The notes under the pieces were generated by a model, which was not told the DNA's origin, ran no database searches, and saw only the letters and a program-made list of their open reading frames with translations. A DNA stretch of 64,000 nt, taken from positions 1-64,000 of the forward strand of contig JAGNDO010000018.1 of NCBI GenBank assembly GCA_018003515.1, given 5' to 3'. Numbering within the stretch: the first letter of the stretch is position 1; each line of letters opens with the position of its first letter. Shown in pieces: positions 1 to 9,229 of this stretch. Position numbers and translations under genes: made by a program. The DNA comes from Caldilineaceae bacterium. GTDB taxonomy: Bacteria; Chloroflexota; Anaerolineae; Caldilineales; Caldilineaceae.

Positions 1-1
1 C

Positions 2-151
2 GTGACCCACGAAATGAACTTTGCCAAGGAAGTAGCGGATCGCTGTGTCTTTATGGACGCCGGCGAAGTGGTGGAAGTGGGCACGCCCGAACATTTCTTC
101 GTCGCCCCCGAACACGACCGCACGAAGCTGTTCCTGAGCCAGATTTTGTAG
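2..151 (+). CDS. Amino-acid ABC transporter ATP-binding protein, C-terminal end (partial)
   Basis: Only the last 49 residues are present; the gene begins before the window. The visible part starts at the H-loop (VTHEM, with the switch histidine) and continues through RCVFMDAG and a VGTP-like segment to the end FLSQIL. This order (THEM.FA..VADR..FMD.G) is characteristic of ATPases of polar amino-acid importers such as GlnQ and HisP. The protein would energise a membrane importer from the cytoplasmic side. The permease and binding-protein genes are not in view, so the substrate is inferred from family resemblance only. Confidence 0.8.
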   Translation: MTHEMNFAKEVADRCVFMDAGEVVEVGTPEHFFVAPEHDRTKLFLSQIL

Positions 152-308
152 GGGTTGGGGGTTGGGGATTAGGGATTGGGGATTAGGGATTGGGGATTGG
201 GGATTAGAAAAGCCGCCGGGGACACTTTCCCGGCGGCTTTTTCATTTCCTAATCCCCAATCACCAATCCCCGATCACCAATCCCCGATCCCCGATCCCCA
301 ATCCCCGA
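152..308. repeat. GGGGATT-word inverted repeat around a terminator
   Basis: About 55 bases of 7-base words (GGGGATT/GGGATTA) lie on the left and about 65 bases of the complementary words (AATCCCC) on the right, so the spacer is one large imperfect palindrome. A GC-rich hairpin followed by a T-run sits in the centre at 208-242. It lies between two converging genes and probably terminates both. Confidence 0.75.
208..242. terminator. Bidirectional intrinsic terminator
   Basis: The stem GCCGCCGGG pairs with CCCGGCGGC, with A-run and T-run flanks, between the convergent ABC ATPase and YitT genes. Confidence 0.8.
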
Positions 309-1214
309 TCACCCCTTCGTCCGCAAAGGGATAAAGCCAAATCCCAAGGCCTGGTGGGCATCGCCGATGATCACGAAGGCCCGGCTGTCCACGTCGGCCA
401 CAATGCGTTTGACATCGTTGACCTGGGGCCGATAGATGGTGCAGAGCAACATGGTGCGCGGCTGGCCTGTGTAGCCGCCGGTGATCTCCCAATGGCTGAC
501 CCCCCGGCCCAGACCGTCGATCAGGGCGGCGGCCATCTCTTCCCGATGCTCATTCTCGGTGATGATGGTGGCCGTGCGCACGGCGCTGGGGCCTTCCAGC
601 ACATAGTCCGTGGCCAGTCCGCCCAGGAAGAGGGTGAGCATGGCATACAACGCCGTCTCCCAGCCAAAGACCAGCCCGGCCACCAGCACAATGGTGCCAT
701 CGGTCCACAGATAGACCTGGCTCAGGGGCATGCCCGTGTGCATCTGGATCACCCGGCCAATGATCCCCGTCCCCCCCATGCTGGCCCCGGCCCGGTAGAT
801 CAACCCGCCGCCGATGCCCCCCACAATCCCACCATAGATGGCACTGAGCAGGATGTTATCGGTGATAGGATAGTTCTCCAGATAGATGGGCAGATAGGCC
901 AGGAAGACCTCGGTCATGGTGGAGAAGATCAGCACGGCGATCACCGTGTTGATCAAAAAACGCCAACGGCCCAATTGGAAAAAGCCCAACACCATCAGGG
1001 GAATATTGACCACCAAATAGAAGACGCCGATGGGCCAACCGGTGAAATAGTTGACAATAATGCCAATACCGCTGACCCCGCCGGCGGCGATATTGTAGGG
1101 TACCTGAAAGATGGTATAGGCCAGGGTGGAGATGGTCACCCCCACCACGATCAACAGGGTGCGGGAAATCTCGCGCCAGATTTGGCGCCAGGTCGGTCGC
1201 TTTAGTTTTTTCAT
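309..1214 (-). CDS. YitT family membrane protein (DUF161 + DUF2179)
   Basis: A 301-residue protein with about five hydrophobic segments in its first two thirds (the YitT membrane part, with the Gly-rich stretch GGIVGGIGGGL) followed by a soluble C-terminal DUF2179-type domain ending in DSRAFVIIGDAHQALGFGF. Family function is unresolved; transport has been suggested. The start at 1214 is preferred because GAGGAGG lies just upstream. A GTG at 1274 would add 20 residues and overlap the previous stop as GTGA, but it has no ribosome site. It is the last gene of a three-gene minus-strand membrane operon. Confidence 0.9.
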   Translation of the reverse strand: MKKLKRPTWRQIWREISRTLLIVVGVTISTLAYTIFQVPYNIAAGGVSGIGIIVNYFTGWPIGVFYLVVNIPLMVLGFFQLGRWRFLINTVIAVLIFSTMTEVFLAYLPIYLENYPITDNILLSAIYGGIVGGIGGGLIYRAGASMGGTGIIGRVIQMHTGMPLSQVYLWTDGTIVLVAGLVFGWETALYAMLTLFLGGLATDYVLEGPSAVRTATIITENEHREEMAAALIDGLGRGVSHWEITGGYTGQPRTMLLCTIYRPQVNDVKRIVADVDSRAFVIIGDAHQALGFGFIPLRTKG

Positions 1215-1270
1215 CTGCTGCCTCCTCGAACATAAATCATAAAAATCCGTTGCATCCGCCAACTCTTCCT

Positions 1271-2299
1271 TCACTTTTTATAGTGGACCCAGCCCAGGAG
1301 CAGCCCCGCCAGCCCCATGCCCACATCCCGCAGGCGGATGATCAGGCTGACGGCTATGCCGGCGGCAGGGTCAAAGCCCAACAGGGTGAGGGCCAGCACC
1401 TGGCTGGCTTCCAGCACGCCCAGACCGCCGGGCAGGGGCAGCAGATAGGCCAGCCGGGCCGCGGTCAGCGCGCCGATGGCCTGGGTCACGCTCAGATCTA
1501 CCCCCAGCCAGCCCAGGACCAGCCAGTATTCCCCCACCATCCCCACCCAACTTGCCCCGCTGATCAGCACCGCCCATAGCACCACCCCCGGACGGTTCCA
1601 AAAGAGGTGGCTGCTATGACTTTCCGCTTGGGCCACCACGCCGCGCCAGCGGTTGAAGCTCTGCGCAAGACGGGCTGGGATGAGCCGGGCCAACCCGCTC
1701 AACAGTCCAGAGAGGGGAGCATAGCCCAACCCGGCGGCACCCAACAAAAACAGGGGAATCGCCAACAGCCCCAGCGCAATGGTCAGGGCCACCCCTTCTT
1801 GGCTTGGGGAAAAAAGATCCCAGCCCAGGATCAGCACCACCCCGGCGGCCAGAAAACCAAAGTTGGCCAATAGTTCCAGAGATTTGTCCAAAGCCAGGGC
1901 GGAGAGCGCGCTGGCCGTGGGCACCCCATCCCGGCGCTGCACCAAATAGACTTGGAGCGGTTCGCCGCCAAATTGGGGACCGGGGGTGAAATAGGTCACC
2001 CCAAAGGCGGCCAGTCGATAGGCCGACAGGCGTAAATAGGGAATCGGGTGGCCTTGCGCCCGCAAAATCAGCCACCACCGCCCGCTGAAGGTGAGGAAGA
2101 TCAGCCCGTTGAGCAGGATCAGCGCGCCGATCTGGGCGAAGGTCAAGCGGGCCAGGGCACCCAGGGCATCGGCCAAGGGCACCCGACTCAGCGCCCAGGC
2201 CAAGAGCATCAACGCCACACCCCACCCCAAAATCGCGACCACCCATCGCCCAGTTCTGTGCTTTTCTTTGTGTTTTCTGTGCTCCTTGTGGTCGTTCAC
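1271..2299 (-). CDS. Lysylphosphatidylglycerol synthetase TM-domain family protein (UPF0104)
   Basis: A 342-residue, very hydrophobic protein with six to eight membrane segments. The stretch with TYFTPGPQFGGEP and LALDKSLE is typical of the UPF0104/LPG-synthase membrane domain, seen in lipid flippases and uncharacterised inner-membrane proteins. The soluble acyl-transfer domain of MprF is absent, so lipid aminoacylation is not expected. The GTG start overlaps the stop of the upstream phosphatidyltransferase gene as GTGA, implying translational coupling and a shared role in membrane lipids. The first 15 residues (Lys/His-rich) are encoded by a low-complexity intergenic-like sequence and may not be functional. 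Confidence 0.85.
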   Translation of the reverse strand: MNDHKEHRKHKEKHRTGRWVVAILGWGVALMLLAWALSRVPLADALGALARLTFAQIGALILLNGLIFLTFSGRWWLILRAQGHPIPYLRLSAYRLAAFGVTYFTPGPQFGGEPLQVYLVQRRDGVPTASALSALALDKSLELLANFGFLAAGVVLILGWDLFSPSQEGVALTIALGLLAIPLFLLGAAGLGYAPLSGLLSGLARLIPARLAQSFNRWRGVVAQAESHSSHLFWNRPGVVLWAVLISGASWVGMVGEYWLVLGWLGVDLSVTQAIGALTAARLAYLLPLPGGLGVLEASQVLALTLLGFDPAAGIAVSLIIRLRDVGMGLAGLLLGWVHYKK

Positions 2300-3519
2300 C
2301 TCGCCGACCCCAGCCGCCGCATGATGTAGTGGTCATCTCGCCGCCACAGGGCCAGCCGCCCGGCACCGGAGATGATCAAATAGAGGCAGGCGGCCAGGAT
2401 GATCTGGTTGGCCCAGTTCGGCCCGCTGGTGAGGATATGTGCGCCCACGGGAAAGGCCAGGAGCAGGGCCGTCAGCCGCACCAAGACGCCCCCGCCCACC
2501 AGCAGCGCCAAGATCCCCCCAAGCGCCGCCAAGAGGCCACCCGTGATCAGGACGTCTCCCCCGCCGGGCCAGGCGAAGGCGGCGCGGGTCGCGGGGTCTG
2601 CCAGGAGAGGGCGAAGCAGGGCGAAGGCGGCCATCAGCACCATTCCCCGCAAAAGCAAGGGCGTCCATTCAGTCAACAATCCCAAAAGCCGGGCGCGCAT
2701 AGCCCGATAGCCCGGCGCATCCGGTGTCAGCACCCCGGAGACGATCAGCCAGTCCCGGCTGAAGCTGGCGAGGATGGGCGCTGCGGCCATGTATCCGGCG
2801 TAGACCGTGGCCGGCGGGTGCATGAAGGGCCACAACATGGCGCTGATAAAGCCCATCTGCAGCCCCGCGGCCACCCGGCGATAGTCGCTGTGGGGCAGAT
2901 TGTGGTTGGGCAGACCGCGCCGGGTGCGCACCCACATCCCGGCCAGAAAAAATTGGCGGGCCGGTCCCAACAGCAGGAAAAACCAGGGCAGCACCCCATA
3001 TTGTACAGCCAGGGCCGAGGCCAGGAGGGTGCCCAGGCCGTCCAGTTCCATGTCCAAAAATTCGCCAAGGGCCGTGCTGTGGTGGGTGATGCGGGCCAGA
3101 TACCCGTCAAACATATCCGAGACGGCGGCGACCGTGTAAAGAAGCATGGGCACCCAGGCCAGCAGGCCATCCACGCCCAATTGGGGCCGGGGCAGAACGA
3201 GGAAACCGGCCAACAGCCCCAAAAGCATCCCCCGGAAGAGGCTGAGCCAGTTTCCCGGGCCAAAGGTGGGGAGCAGGGTCGTCTCGTCCGCCCGGTGGTT
3301 GCGGGGCAGGGCGTACCACAACAGCCCCAATTCGCCCAAGAGGACAAATCCGGCGAGGATCGCCCAGCGCTCCGCCTGGGCCTGGGGCCACGCCCATTCC
3401 ATCAACCGCAGACCGGTGAACCAGACCCCGGCGTAGAGGCCGAGCAGGGTCAGCCACTGTCCGCGCAGGGTGCGGAGGGCGGTGATATTGGCGGTAGATG
3501 TGTTAGGCAGTTGGCTCAT
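2296..3519 (-). CDS. CDP-alcohol phosphatidyltransferase family membrane protein
   Basis: A 407-residue integral membrane enzyme. The complete signature D..DG..AR(8)G...D...D is present (D135, D138-G139, A142-R143, G152, D156, D160). Enzymes of this class displace CMP from a CDP-alcohol to make phospholipids such as phosphatidylglycerol phosphate or phosphatidylinositol phosphate. The protein is about twice the usual length of the family: an extra N-terminal part and several extra C-terminal membrane helices surround the core. The start at 3519 (MSQLPN) is the first plausible one; no strong ribosome site is visible. First gene of the operon with the UPF0104 and YitT genes. Confidence 0.88.
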   Translation of the reverse strand: MSQLPNTSTANITALRTLRGQWLTLLGLYAGVWFTGLRLMEWAWPQAQAERWAILAGFVLLGELGLLWYALPRNHRADETTLLPTFGPGNWLSLFRGMLLGLLAGFLVLPRPQLGVDGLLAWVPMLLYTVAAVSDMFDGYLARITHHSTALGEFLDMELDGLGTLLASALAVQYGVLPWFFLLLGPARQFFLAGMWVRTRRGLPNHNLPHSDYRRVAAGLQMGFISAMLWPFMHPPATVYAGYMAAAPILASFSRDWLIVSGVLTPDAPGYRAMRARLLGLLTEWTPLLLRGMVLMAAFALLRPLLADPATRAAFAWPGGGDVLITGGLLAALGGILALLVGGGVLVRLTALLLAFPVGAHILTSGPNWANQIILAACLYLIISGAGRLALWRRDDHYIMRRLGSAR

Positions 3520-3708
3520 GCTGTTCGTTCCATAAGGCTGAAGTAGCCTGTTCGAGTGACTTTTGGCATACAAAACGAATGCGGTCCATTGCACCCCTGC
3601 GCACCCTCTCCTGAACTGGACTCTCGGCATAGGATTGGATACACTACAGACTGTACTGCAATCAGCCCACAATCCAAAATCCCCAACCCGAAATTAAGGA
3701 CTCCAACC

Positions 3709-5670
3709 ATGTCTTCGACCCACGTTTGGCAGCCGGAAAGCTACATCCACTATCCCATGATCGAGCATGTAGCCGTTTCGCCCGACGGCACCCGCATCCT
3801 CTTCACCGTGCGCATGGCCCACATGACCGAGGACGCCAGCCAGTTTCGCCATCAACTTTTCATCGTCCCCGCGGATGGCGGCGCGCCGCCGGCCCAGTTG
3901 ACCTTTGGCGAGAGCGCCACCCAGCCCTGCTTCAGCCCGGACGGAAAGACCGTGGCCTTTATTCGATCCAAGTCCCTGTGGGCCATGCGGGCGGATGGGG
4001 GTGAGGCGTGGTTGGTGGCCGGGGAGGCCAATGGCATCAAGCTGGGGGTGTCCGCCTTCGCTTGGTCGCCGGACGGAACCCGCATGGCCTTTGTGGCCCA
4101 GCCCTGGGACGAAGAACGCCAGGCCCGGCTCAAGGCCAAGGATGACGCGGTCAACTGGCGGGAGGAGTATGATTTCGGCCATCTGCATGGGGTGGATCTA
4201 CCCGCACCGGGCGCGGCCCCGGCCCAACCCACCCAGCTCACATGGGGACGGCTGCACATCCTGGGCTTGGATTGGCGACCCGACGGTGGGCGCATCGCCT
4301 TCACCCACCAGCCCGCGCCCTTGGCGGATGTGTGGACCGAGTCCCGCCTGGCCACCATTGCGGCGGACGGCAGCGAGGCCGAATTGACCGATCTGGGCCG
4401 GGCGGCCACCTTTGGCCCCCTCCCCCGCTACAGCCCGGACGGGGTGTGGATCGCCTGCGAGGTGACCGAGGAACCCATGATCTGGGCGCGAGCCAGCCGC
4501 ATGCACCTCTTCCCGGCGGAGGGCGGCGCGTCCATCCCCCTGGCCCAAGTCTCCGACGAGCAGCCGGACCTAGTGGCCTGGGCCGGGGATGGCAGCGCCG
4601 TGATCGTGCGCAACCAGCACGGCATCCGCACGGAGTTGGTGGCCCTGCCCGTGGATGGGTCGGAGCCGATCATCCTCTTTGACGGGGAGAAGCTCTTCAA
4701 CTTCCAGGATGTGAGCGCATCGGGCATGGCGGTCTTGGTGGCCCAGGATTATCACGAGATCAATTGCCTTTATGTCGCAAATGTGGCCGGGGCCACTGGA
4801 CCGGCCTCCTTTACAAAAGTGGCCGAACCGCCGCTTCCCGGTGGTTGGGCCGCCGGGCCGTTGCCCCAGATCGAATTGTTGTCTTGGATCACACCAGATG
4901 GTTTTGAGATCGAGGGCACCCTTTTCCTGCCCGCAGGGTACGACCGCACCAGCGGGGAAAAATTGCCCCTGCTCTTGCATGTCCACGGCGGACCCATGTC
5001 GGTCTTTTTTCGGGAATATGTGGGCAGGCCTTATTATTACACCCCGGCGGCCCTGTGTGAGCGGGGGATTGCGGTCCTGCGCTGCAACCCACGGGGCAGC
5101 GGTGGCTATGGCTGGGATTTCCGTCTGGCCAACCGGCGAGACTGGGGCGGCGGCGACTACCGGGATCTGCAACAAGGCGTGGACACGGTGATCGACCTGG
5201 GTATCGCGGACCCGGAGCGCCTGGGCATCAGCGGCTGGAGCTATGGGGGCTTTATGTCCAGTTGGGCGTTGACCCAGACCGACCGCTTCCGGGCCGCGTC
5301 CATCGGCGCGCCGGTGACAAACTTGATGAGCTTCAACGGCACCGCAGACATCCCCGGCTTTGTGCCCGACTATATGATGGGGGTGGAGTTCTGGGACGAC
5401 CCGGCCATCTACCGGGAGCGCTCGCCCATGTTTCATGTCAAGGGCGTGACGACCCCGGCCATCATGCAGCACGGCGGCGCGGACGAGCGGGTGCCTTTGG
5501 AGCAGGGGCTGCAATACTACAACGCCCTCAAGCGCCAAGGCGTCCCCGTGGAACTGCACATTTACCCGCGCGAACCCCACAACTTCACCGAACCCCGCCA
5601 CCTGATCCACGCCTCTCGGCGCAACCTGGACTGGTTTAGCGAAATGCTGCTTGGCGAAACGAAGGGGTGA
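3709..5670 (+). CDS. S9 family prolyl oligopeptidase / acylaminoacyl-peptidase-like enzyme
   Basis: A 653-residue protein with an N-terminal WD40-like propeller (repeated SPDG motifs from about residue 20 to 370) and a C-terminal alpha/beta-hydrolase domain. The expected triad is visible: nucleophile Ser511 in GWSYGG, Asp592 in GADERVP and His624 in REPHNF, plus the HGGP oxyanion segment. It should hydrolyse short peptides or remove acylated N-terminal residues. No signal peptide is seen, so it is probably cytoplasmic. The start at 3709 is chosen because upstream codons run through low-complexity intergenic DNA; AAGGA precedes it. Confidence 0.92.
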   Translation: MSSTHVWQPESYIHYPMIEHVAVSPDGTRILFTVRMAHMTEDASQFRHQLFIVPADGGAPPAQLTFGESATQPCFSPDGKTVAFIRSKSLWAMRADGGEAWLVAGEANGIKLGVSAFAWSPDGTRMAFVAQPWDEERQARLKAKDDAVNWREEYDFGHLHGVDLPAPGAAPAQPTQLTWGRLHILGLDWRPDGGRIAFTHQPAPLADVWTESRLATIAADGSEAELTDLGRAATFGPLPRYSPDGVWIACEVTEEPMIWARASRMHLFPAEGGASIPLAQVSDEQPDLVAWAGDGSAVIVRNQHGIRTELVALPVDGSEPIILFDGEKLFNFQDVSASGMAVLVAQDYHEINCLYVANVAGATGPASFTKVAEPPLPGGWAAGPLPQIELLSWITPDGFEIEGTLFLPAGYDRTSGEKLPLLLHVHGGPMSVFFREYVGRPYYYTPAALCERGIAVLRCNPRGSGGYGWDFRLANRRDWGGGDYRDLQQGVDTVIDLGIADPERLGISGWSYGGFMSSWALTQTDRFRAASIGAPVTNLMSFNGTADIPGFVPDYMMGVEFWDDPAIYRERSPMFHVKGVTTPAIMQHGGADERVPLEQGLQYYNALKRQGVPVELHIYPREPHNFTEPRHLIHASRRNLDWFSEMLLGETKG

Positions 5671-5748
5671 GCGAGCGAGAAGCGCTTGCCTCGCCCCATC
5701 CGTGGCCTATTTTTTCTGACCCATTCACGTTCTATTTGGAGAATCCAC

Positions 5749-7155
5749 ATGTCAATTACGCGCCGGGGTTTTATGATGGGCTGTTCGTCGGCCATCGCGG
5801 CCATGACCGGCGGGCGGTTGGGCATGGTGGCTTTTGGCGCAATGGAGGATGAGCCGACCCAGGAGATCCTGGTCAGCGTCTTCTTGCGCGGGGGGATGGA
5901 TGGGTTGAGCGTGGTGGCCCCCATTGCCGGGGTGGACCGGGGCTACTATGAGTCCGCCCGGCCTGAGCTGCGTCTGCCCCTGACCGGGGAGAGTGCGGCC
6001 ATCAACCTCAACGGCCAATTGGGGCTGCACGGATCGGCCGCGCCCCTTTTCGACCTCTATCAGGCCGGCAAGCTGGCGGTGATCCACGCCGCCGGGTTGA
6101 CCAGCGACACCCGCAGCCATTTCGACGCCATGGAGTTTATGGAACGGGGCACACCGGACAACAAGAGTACCACCACGGGCTGGCTCACCCGCCACTTGCA
6201 GAGCGCAGGTGACATCCCCGCCGAGGTGATCTTGCCCGCCCTGGCCACGGGCAATCTGGCTCCCTCCTCCTTGCTGGGCAGCATCGAGACCATCGGCATG
6301 ACCAGCCCGGACAGCTTCACCTTTCACGGCCACTGGTACTATCGCAATTTGCAGCGCATGGCCCTGCGCAAGCTCTATGGCGGCCCGTCGTGGCTGCATC
6401 AGGCTGGCATCCAGACCCTGAACGCCGTGGACATCATTGAGGGCAGCAACACAGACAACTATACCCCGGCCAACGGCGCGGTCTATCCTGGCGGTAGCTT
6501 TGGCAACAATCTGCGCTCCGTGGCCCAGATCATCAAGTTGCAGTTGGGCTTGCGGGTGGCCACGGTGGATCTGGGCGGATGGGATACCCACGAGTATCAG
6601 GGGGGCAATGGGGGCGGCTATTTTGCGGGGCTGTTGGGCCAATTGGCCCAAGGGTTGAACGCTTTTTACACGGATCTGGACGGCGCAGGCACCCTGAACT
6701 ACAACCAGCGGGTCACCGTGGTGGTGATGAGCGAGTTTGGCCGTCGTCTGCGGGAGAACGGCAGCGGCGGCACGGACCACGGCCACGGCAATGTGATGTT
6801 TGTGCTGGGGGGCAATGTCAACGGCGGCCAGGTGCATGGGGTCTGGCCGGGGCTGCACAACGATCAACTCTACGACCACGCCGATCTGGCCATCACCACG
6901 GACTATCGCCGGGTACTCAGCGAGATCCTGATCCGGCGCTTGGGCAACGCCAATTTGGGCACGGTCTTCCCCGGCTACGCCGGCTATTCGCCCCTGGGCG
7001 TGGTCGGCGGCACGGATCTGCCCCCCATCTACACCACCCCCACCCCCACGCCCCTGCCCACGGCCACCCCCACCCGCACCCCGACCCCCACGGCCACCCC
7101 GCCCACCAAACCGGGCGAAGAGCGCCGGGTCTTCCTCCCCAACGTGCAGCGGTGA
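5749..7155 (+). CDS. DUF1501 family protein, Tat-exported, Pro/Thr linker and FLP-type tail
   Basis: A 468-residue protein beginning MSITRRGFMMG, a twin-arginine signal. The body matches DUF1501 (sulfatase-like fold): FLRGGMDGLS near the start, GGWDTH in the middle and SEFGRR with TDHGHGN later. No firm enzymatic role is known. The C-terminus has a Thr/Pro linker (about 25 residues) and ends RVFLPNVQR, a short hydrophobic tail also seen on the subtilases of this window. GGAG precedes the chosen ATG. The TTGGGGATT-type repeats start right after the stop. Confidence 0.88.
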   Translation: MSITRRGFMMGCSSAIAAMTGGRLGMVAFGAMEDEPTQEILVSVFLRGGMDGLSVVAPIAGVDRGYYESARPELRLPLTGESAAINLNGQLGLHGSAAPLFDLYQAGKLAVIHAAGLTSDTRSHFDAMEFMERGTPDNKSTTTGWLTRHLQSAGDIPAEVILPALATGNLAPSSLLGSIETIGMTSPDSFTFHGHWYYRNLQRMALRKLYGGPSWLHQAGIQTLNAVDIIEGSNTDNYTPANGAVYPGGSFGNNLRSVAQIIKLQLGLRVATVDLGGWDTHEYQGGNGGGYFAGLLGQLAQGLNAFYTDLDGAGTLNYNQRVTVVVMSEFGRRLRENGSGGTDHGHGNVMFVLGGNVNGGQVHGVWPGLHNDQLYDHADLAITTDYRRVLSEILIRRLGNANLGTVFPGYAGYSPLGVVGGTDLPPIYTTPTPTPLPTATPTRTPTPTATPPTKPGEERRVFLPNVQR

Positions 7156-7243
7156 GGGATTTGGGATTGGGGATTGGGGATTTGGAAATCCCGTCCGAAT
7201 TCCGAGCTCGTCGCCCAATCCCCAATCTCCAGTCCCAAATCCC
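7156..7243. repeat. GGGGATT-word inverted repeat
   Basis: The spacer between two convergent genes is made of GGGATT/GGGGATT words on the left and their complements (AATCCCC) on the right, like 152-308 and 48200-48284. Confidence 0.7.
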
Positions 7244-7738
7244 TCACTCCAACAAATCCACCACATCCAACTTGGCCCGGTGTGCAGATTGGGCTTTGCC
7301 TAGGGCGCGCAGGAGATCCGCGCTGGCCAGGATCACGGCGGTGTTGCGGATGCCAGAGCCGAGGGAGATCTCTGCGTGGACGGTGACGCTGGGATCGACC
7401 AGAATGGGCACGGCCTGGGGCATGCCAAAGGGGGCCACCGCGCCGATGGGGTAGCCGGTCACCCGCAGCACCTCGTCCCGTTCGGCCATGGTGAGGCGAG
7501 ACTGGCCCATGTGGGCGCGCAGGGCCTTCCACGAAATTTGGCCCGGCCCGGCGACCAGCGCCATCACAAAATCTCCCTCCCCCAGGCGGAAGAGGAGACT
7601 GCGGATCACCTGATCCGGCACTTGTCCCCGCTCGGCCGCGGCCTGTTCCAATGAGTGAACCGGGTGGGTGTGGGCAAAGAGACGGTGGGGAATGGCCAGG
7701 GCGGTCAAGGCGGCGGAGACAGGCGGGATTTGGGTCAT
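7244..7738 (-). CDS. YbaK/EbsC-type aminoacyl-tRNA deacylase
   Basis: A 164-residue single-domain protein of the YbaK/ProX editing family. Family features are a conserved Lys-containing segment (here in QVIRSLLFR, partly diverged), the GYPIGAVAPFG loop and a C-terminal SGIRNTAVIL strand. Family members hydrolyse mischarged tRNA such as Cys-tRNA(Pro) or Ala-tRNA(Pro) in the cytosol; which tRNA this one edits cannot be read from sequence. The ATG at 7738 has AAGAGGAAGG upstream, whereas an earlier in-frame start would lie in the terminator of nrfA. Confidence 0.88.
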   Translation of the reverse strand: MTQIPPVSAALTALAIPHRLFAHTHPVHSLEQAAAERGQVPDQVIRSLLFRLGEGDFVMALVAGPGQISWKALRAHMGQSRLTMAERDEVLRVTGYPIGAVAPFGMPQAVPILVDPSVTVHAEISLGSGIRNTAVILASADLLRALGKAQSAHRAKLDVVDLLE

Positions 7739-7770
7739 GGGATACCTTCCTCTTGGCTGAGTCAGAATAC

Positions 7771-7816
7771 AAAAGACGGGGCCGGACACAATGCATTGTG
7801 TCCGGCCCCGTCTTTT
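7771..7816 (-). terminator. Perfect 46-bp palindromic terminator after nrfA
   Basis: Two 23-base arms (AAAAGACGGGGCCGG... and its exact complement) meet with no spacer and end in a T-run. It lies 34 bases past the nrfA stop and separates nrfHA from the YbaK gene. Confidence 0.9.
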
Positions 7817-7849
7817 CTGTCAACTGATGACCTAGCTGGTACGCCGGTC

Positions 7850-9178
7850 CTACTTGATGGCGCTGGCCTGGGCCGGGGTGAGGCTCAGGAGTAGCTCCGT
7901 GGCCTTCAGCTCGGCCTGGCGGGCCAGGTCAATGGCTTCGGCCAGCACCCGGGCAGATTCCTGGGGGCTGTGGAAGCCCGTGCTGTTCTCCGAAGAGATG
8001 AAGTCCCAGCGCAGGCTGGATTCCCGGTGCAGTTGCTGCACTTCGACCAGGGCCTCGTCCGTGGCCCCGGCGGCCTTGGCGGCCACAATGGCGTCGATGG
8101 CGGCAATCAGCGCCGTTTCGCTACGGCGGAGCAGGGAGGCCGTGGTGTTCTGGATGATGGTCACCCGCTCTGCCAACTCTTCGGCAGGAATGTTGTGGCA
8201 AGTCTGACAGGCCTGTTCCAGGTTGGTCAGGGGGCTGCGCAGCCAGTGGTCAGAGACCTTGACGCTGCCCTCACGCACATAGGGCATGTGACAGTCGGCG
8301 CAGGCCACACCGGATCGGGCATGCAGACCCGTGCTGGCCAACTCGGTTTCCGGGTGCTGAATCTTGATCATGGGGGCACCGGTCTCGGCGTGGGTGAAGT
8401 CTTTGAAGCCGGCCTCATTGTAATAGTCGGAAATGGCGTCAATGTTCATGCCACCGGTCCACGGGAAGGTGAGCAGTTTGTTGTCGCCCTGGAAGTAGTA
8501 TTCCACATGGCATTGGGAGCAGACCAGGGAGCGCATTTCCTGGCGGCTGGCCTGGGTCCAGTCAACGCCATTGGCGGCCAAGGCGTTGATCAGGCCGGGG
8601 CGGGTCAGGCGCAGTTCCATGGTGTCCGGGTTATGACAGTCGGCGCAGGAGCTGCCCAGATGCAACATGCCCTCATAGTCGTTGAAAGGGGTCTTATTGA
8701 AGGCTTCCCAGCCCATCTCCTCGACCAACTGGGGAACCTCGGCCGAGTGGCAGTTGATGCACGCACCGGGCTGGCTGACCAGCTTGACCCGCTGGGTGGC
8801 CGCCTGGTCGATCTGGGCGTAAAAGTGGCCCCGCTCCTCGTTGTGGTCCTTGCTGAAGGCGTAGCCCGCCCACAGCCGGATCATCTCCGGGTAACGCTCC
8901 AGCTTGCTATAGACCGTGGAGCCGCCAAAGGGCGTGGTGCCATAGTCCTCTTCCGTGCGTTTGAAGCTGTCGTATTGGTAGGGGAAGTTAGCTCCCCACA
9001 CGGCCGGGTCCAACTCGGTCGCAGAAATTTCCACCACCTTCAGGGGATACTGGGTCGCCTCTTCCTTGCGGTCATTGATGTTAAAGAGTACGGCCACCAC
9101 GGCAAAAGTGGCGGCGGCAACAACCAGGGTCAACAGGACATAGATCAGACTCTGGCGAGAAAATAGAGATTTTAGCAT
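7850..9178 (-). CDS. nrfA: Cytochrome c nitrite reductase, catalytic subunit NrfA (CXXCH variant)
   Basis: A 442-residue pentahaem protein that reduces nitrite to ammonium with six electrons on the outer face of the membrane. A non-cleaved helix at residues 10-32 anchors it. Haem sites are C140INCH144, C178ADCH182, C220SQCH224, C293ADCH297 and C324QTCH328. The first, which binds the catalytic haem, has His where enterobacterial NrfA has Lys (CXXCK). Candidate active-site residues are Arg116, Tyr227/Tyr228 (CHVEYYF) and His286; K272-I-Q274-HPE matches the calcium-site segment. AAGGAG precedes the ATG. It follows nrfH by 51 bases in one operon. Confidence 0.95.
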   Translation of the reverse strand: MLKSLFSRQSLIYVLLTLVVAAATFAVVAVLFNINDRKEEATQYPLKVVEISATELDPAVWGANFPYQYDSFKRTEEDYGTTPFGGSTVYSKLERYPEMIRLWAGYAFSKDHNEERGHFYAQIDQAATQRVKLVSQPGACINCHSAEVPQLVEEMGWEAFNKTPFNDYEGMLHLGSSCADCHNPDTMELRLTRPGLINALAANGVDWTQASRQEMRSLVCSQCHVEYYFQGDNKLLTFPWTGGMNIDAISDYYNEAGFKDFTHAETGAPMIKIQHPETELASTGLHARSGVACADCHMPYVREGSVKVSDHWLRSPLTNLEQACQTCHNIPAEELAERVTIIQNTTASLLRRSETALIAAIDAIVAAKAAGATDEALVEVQQLHRESSLRWDFISSENSTGFHSPQESARVLAEAIDLARQAELKATELLLSLTPAQASAIK

Positions 9179-9229
9179 GGACTTCGCTCCTTCAATGGAC
9201 AGGGTTTGGATTGGAATGATGACGCTGCA

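Noticed and set aside
162-1205. A 347-codon open frame antisense to the YitT gene
   Set aside because: It has no ribosome site, its composition is that of a complement of a membrane protein (Asp/His/Gly-rich), and the YitT frame on the other strand is clearly real.
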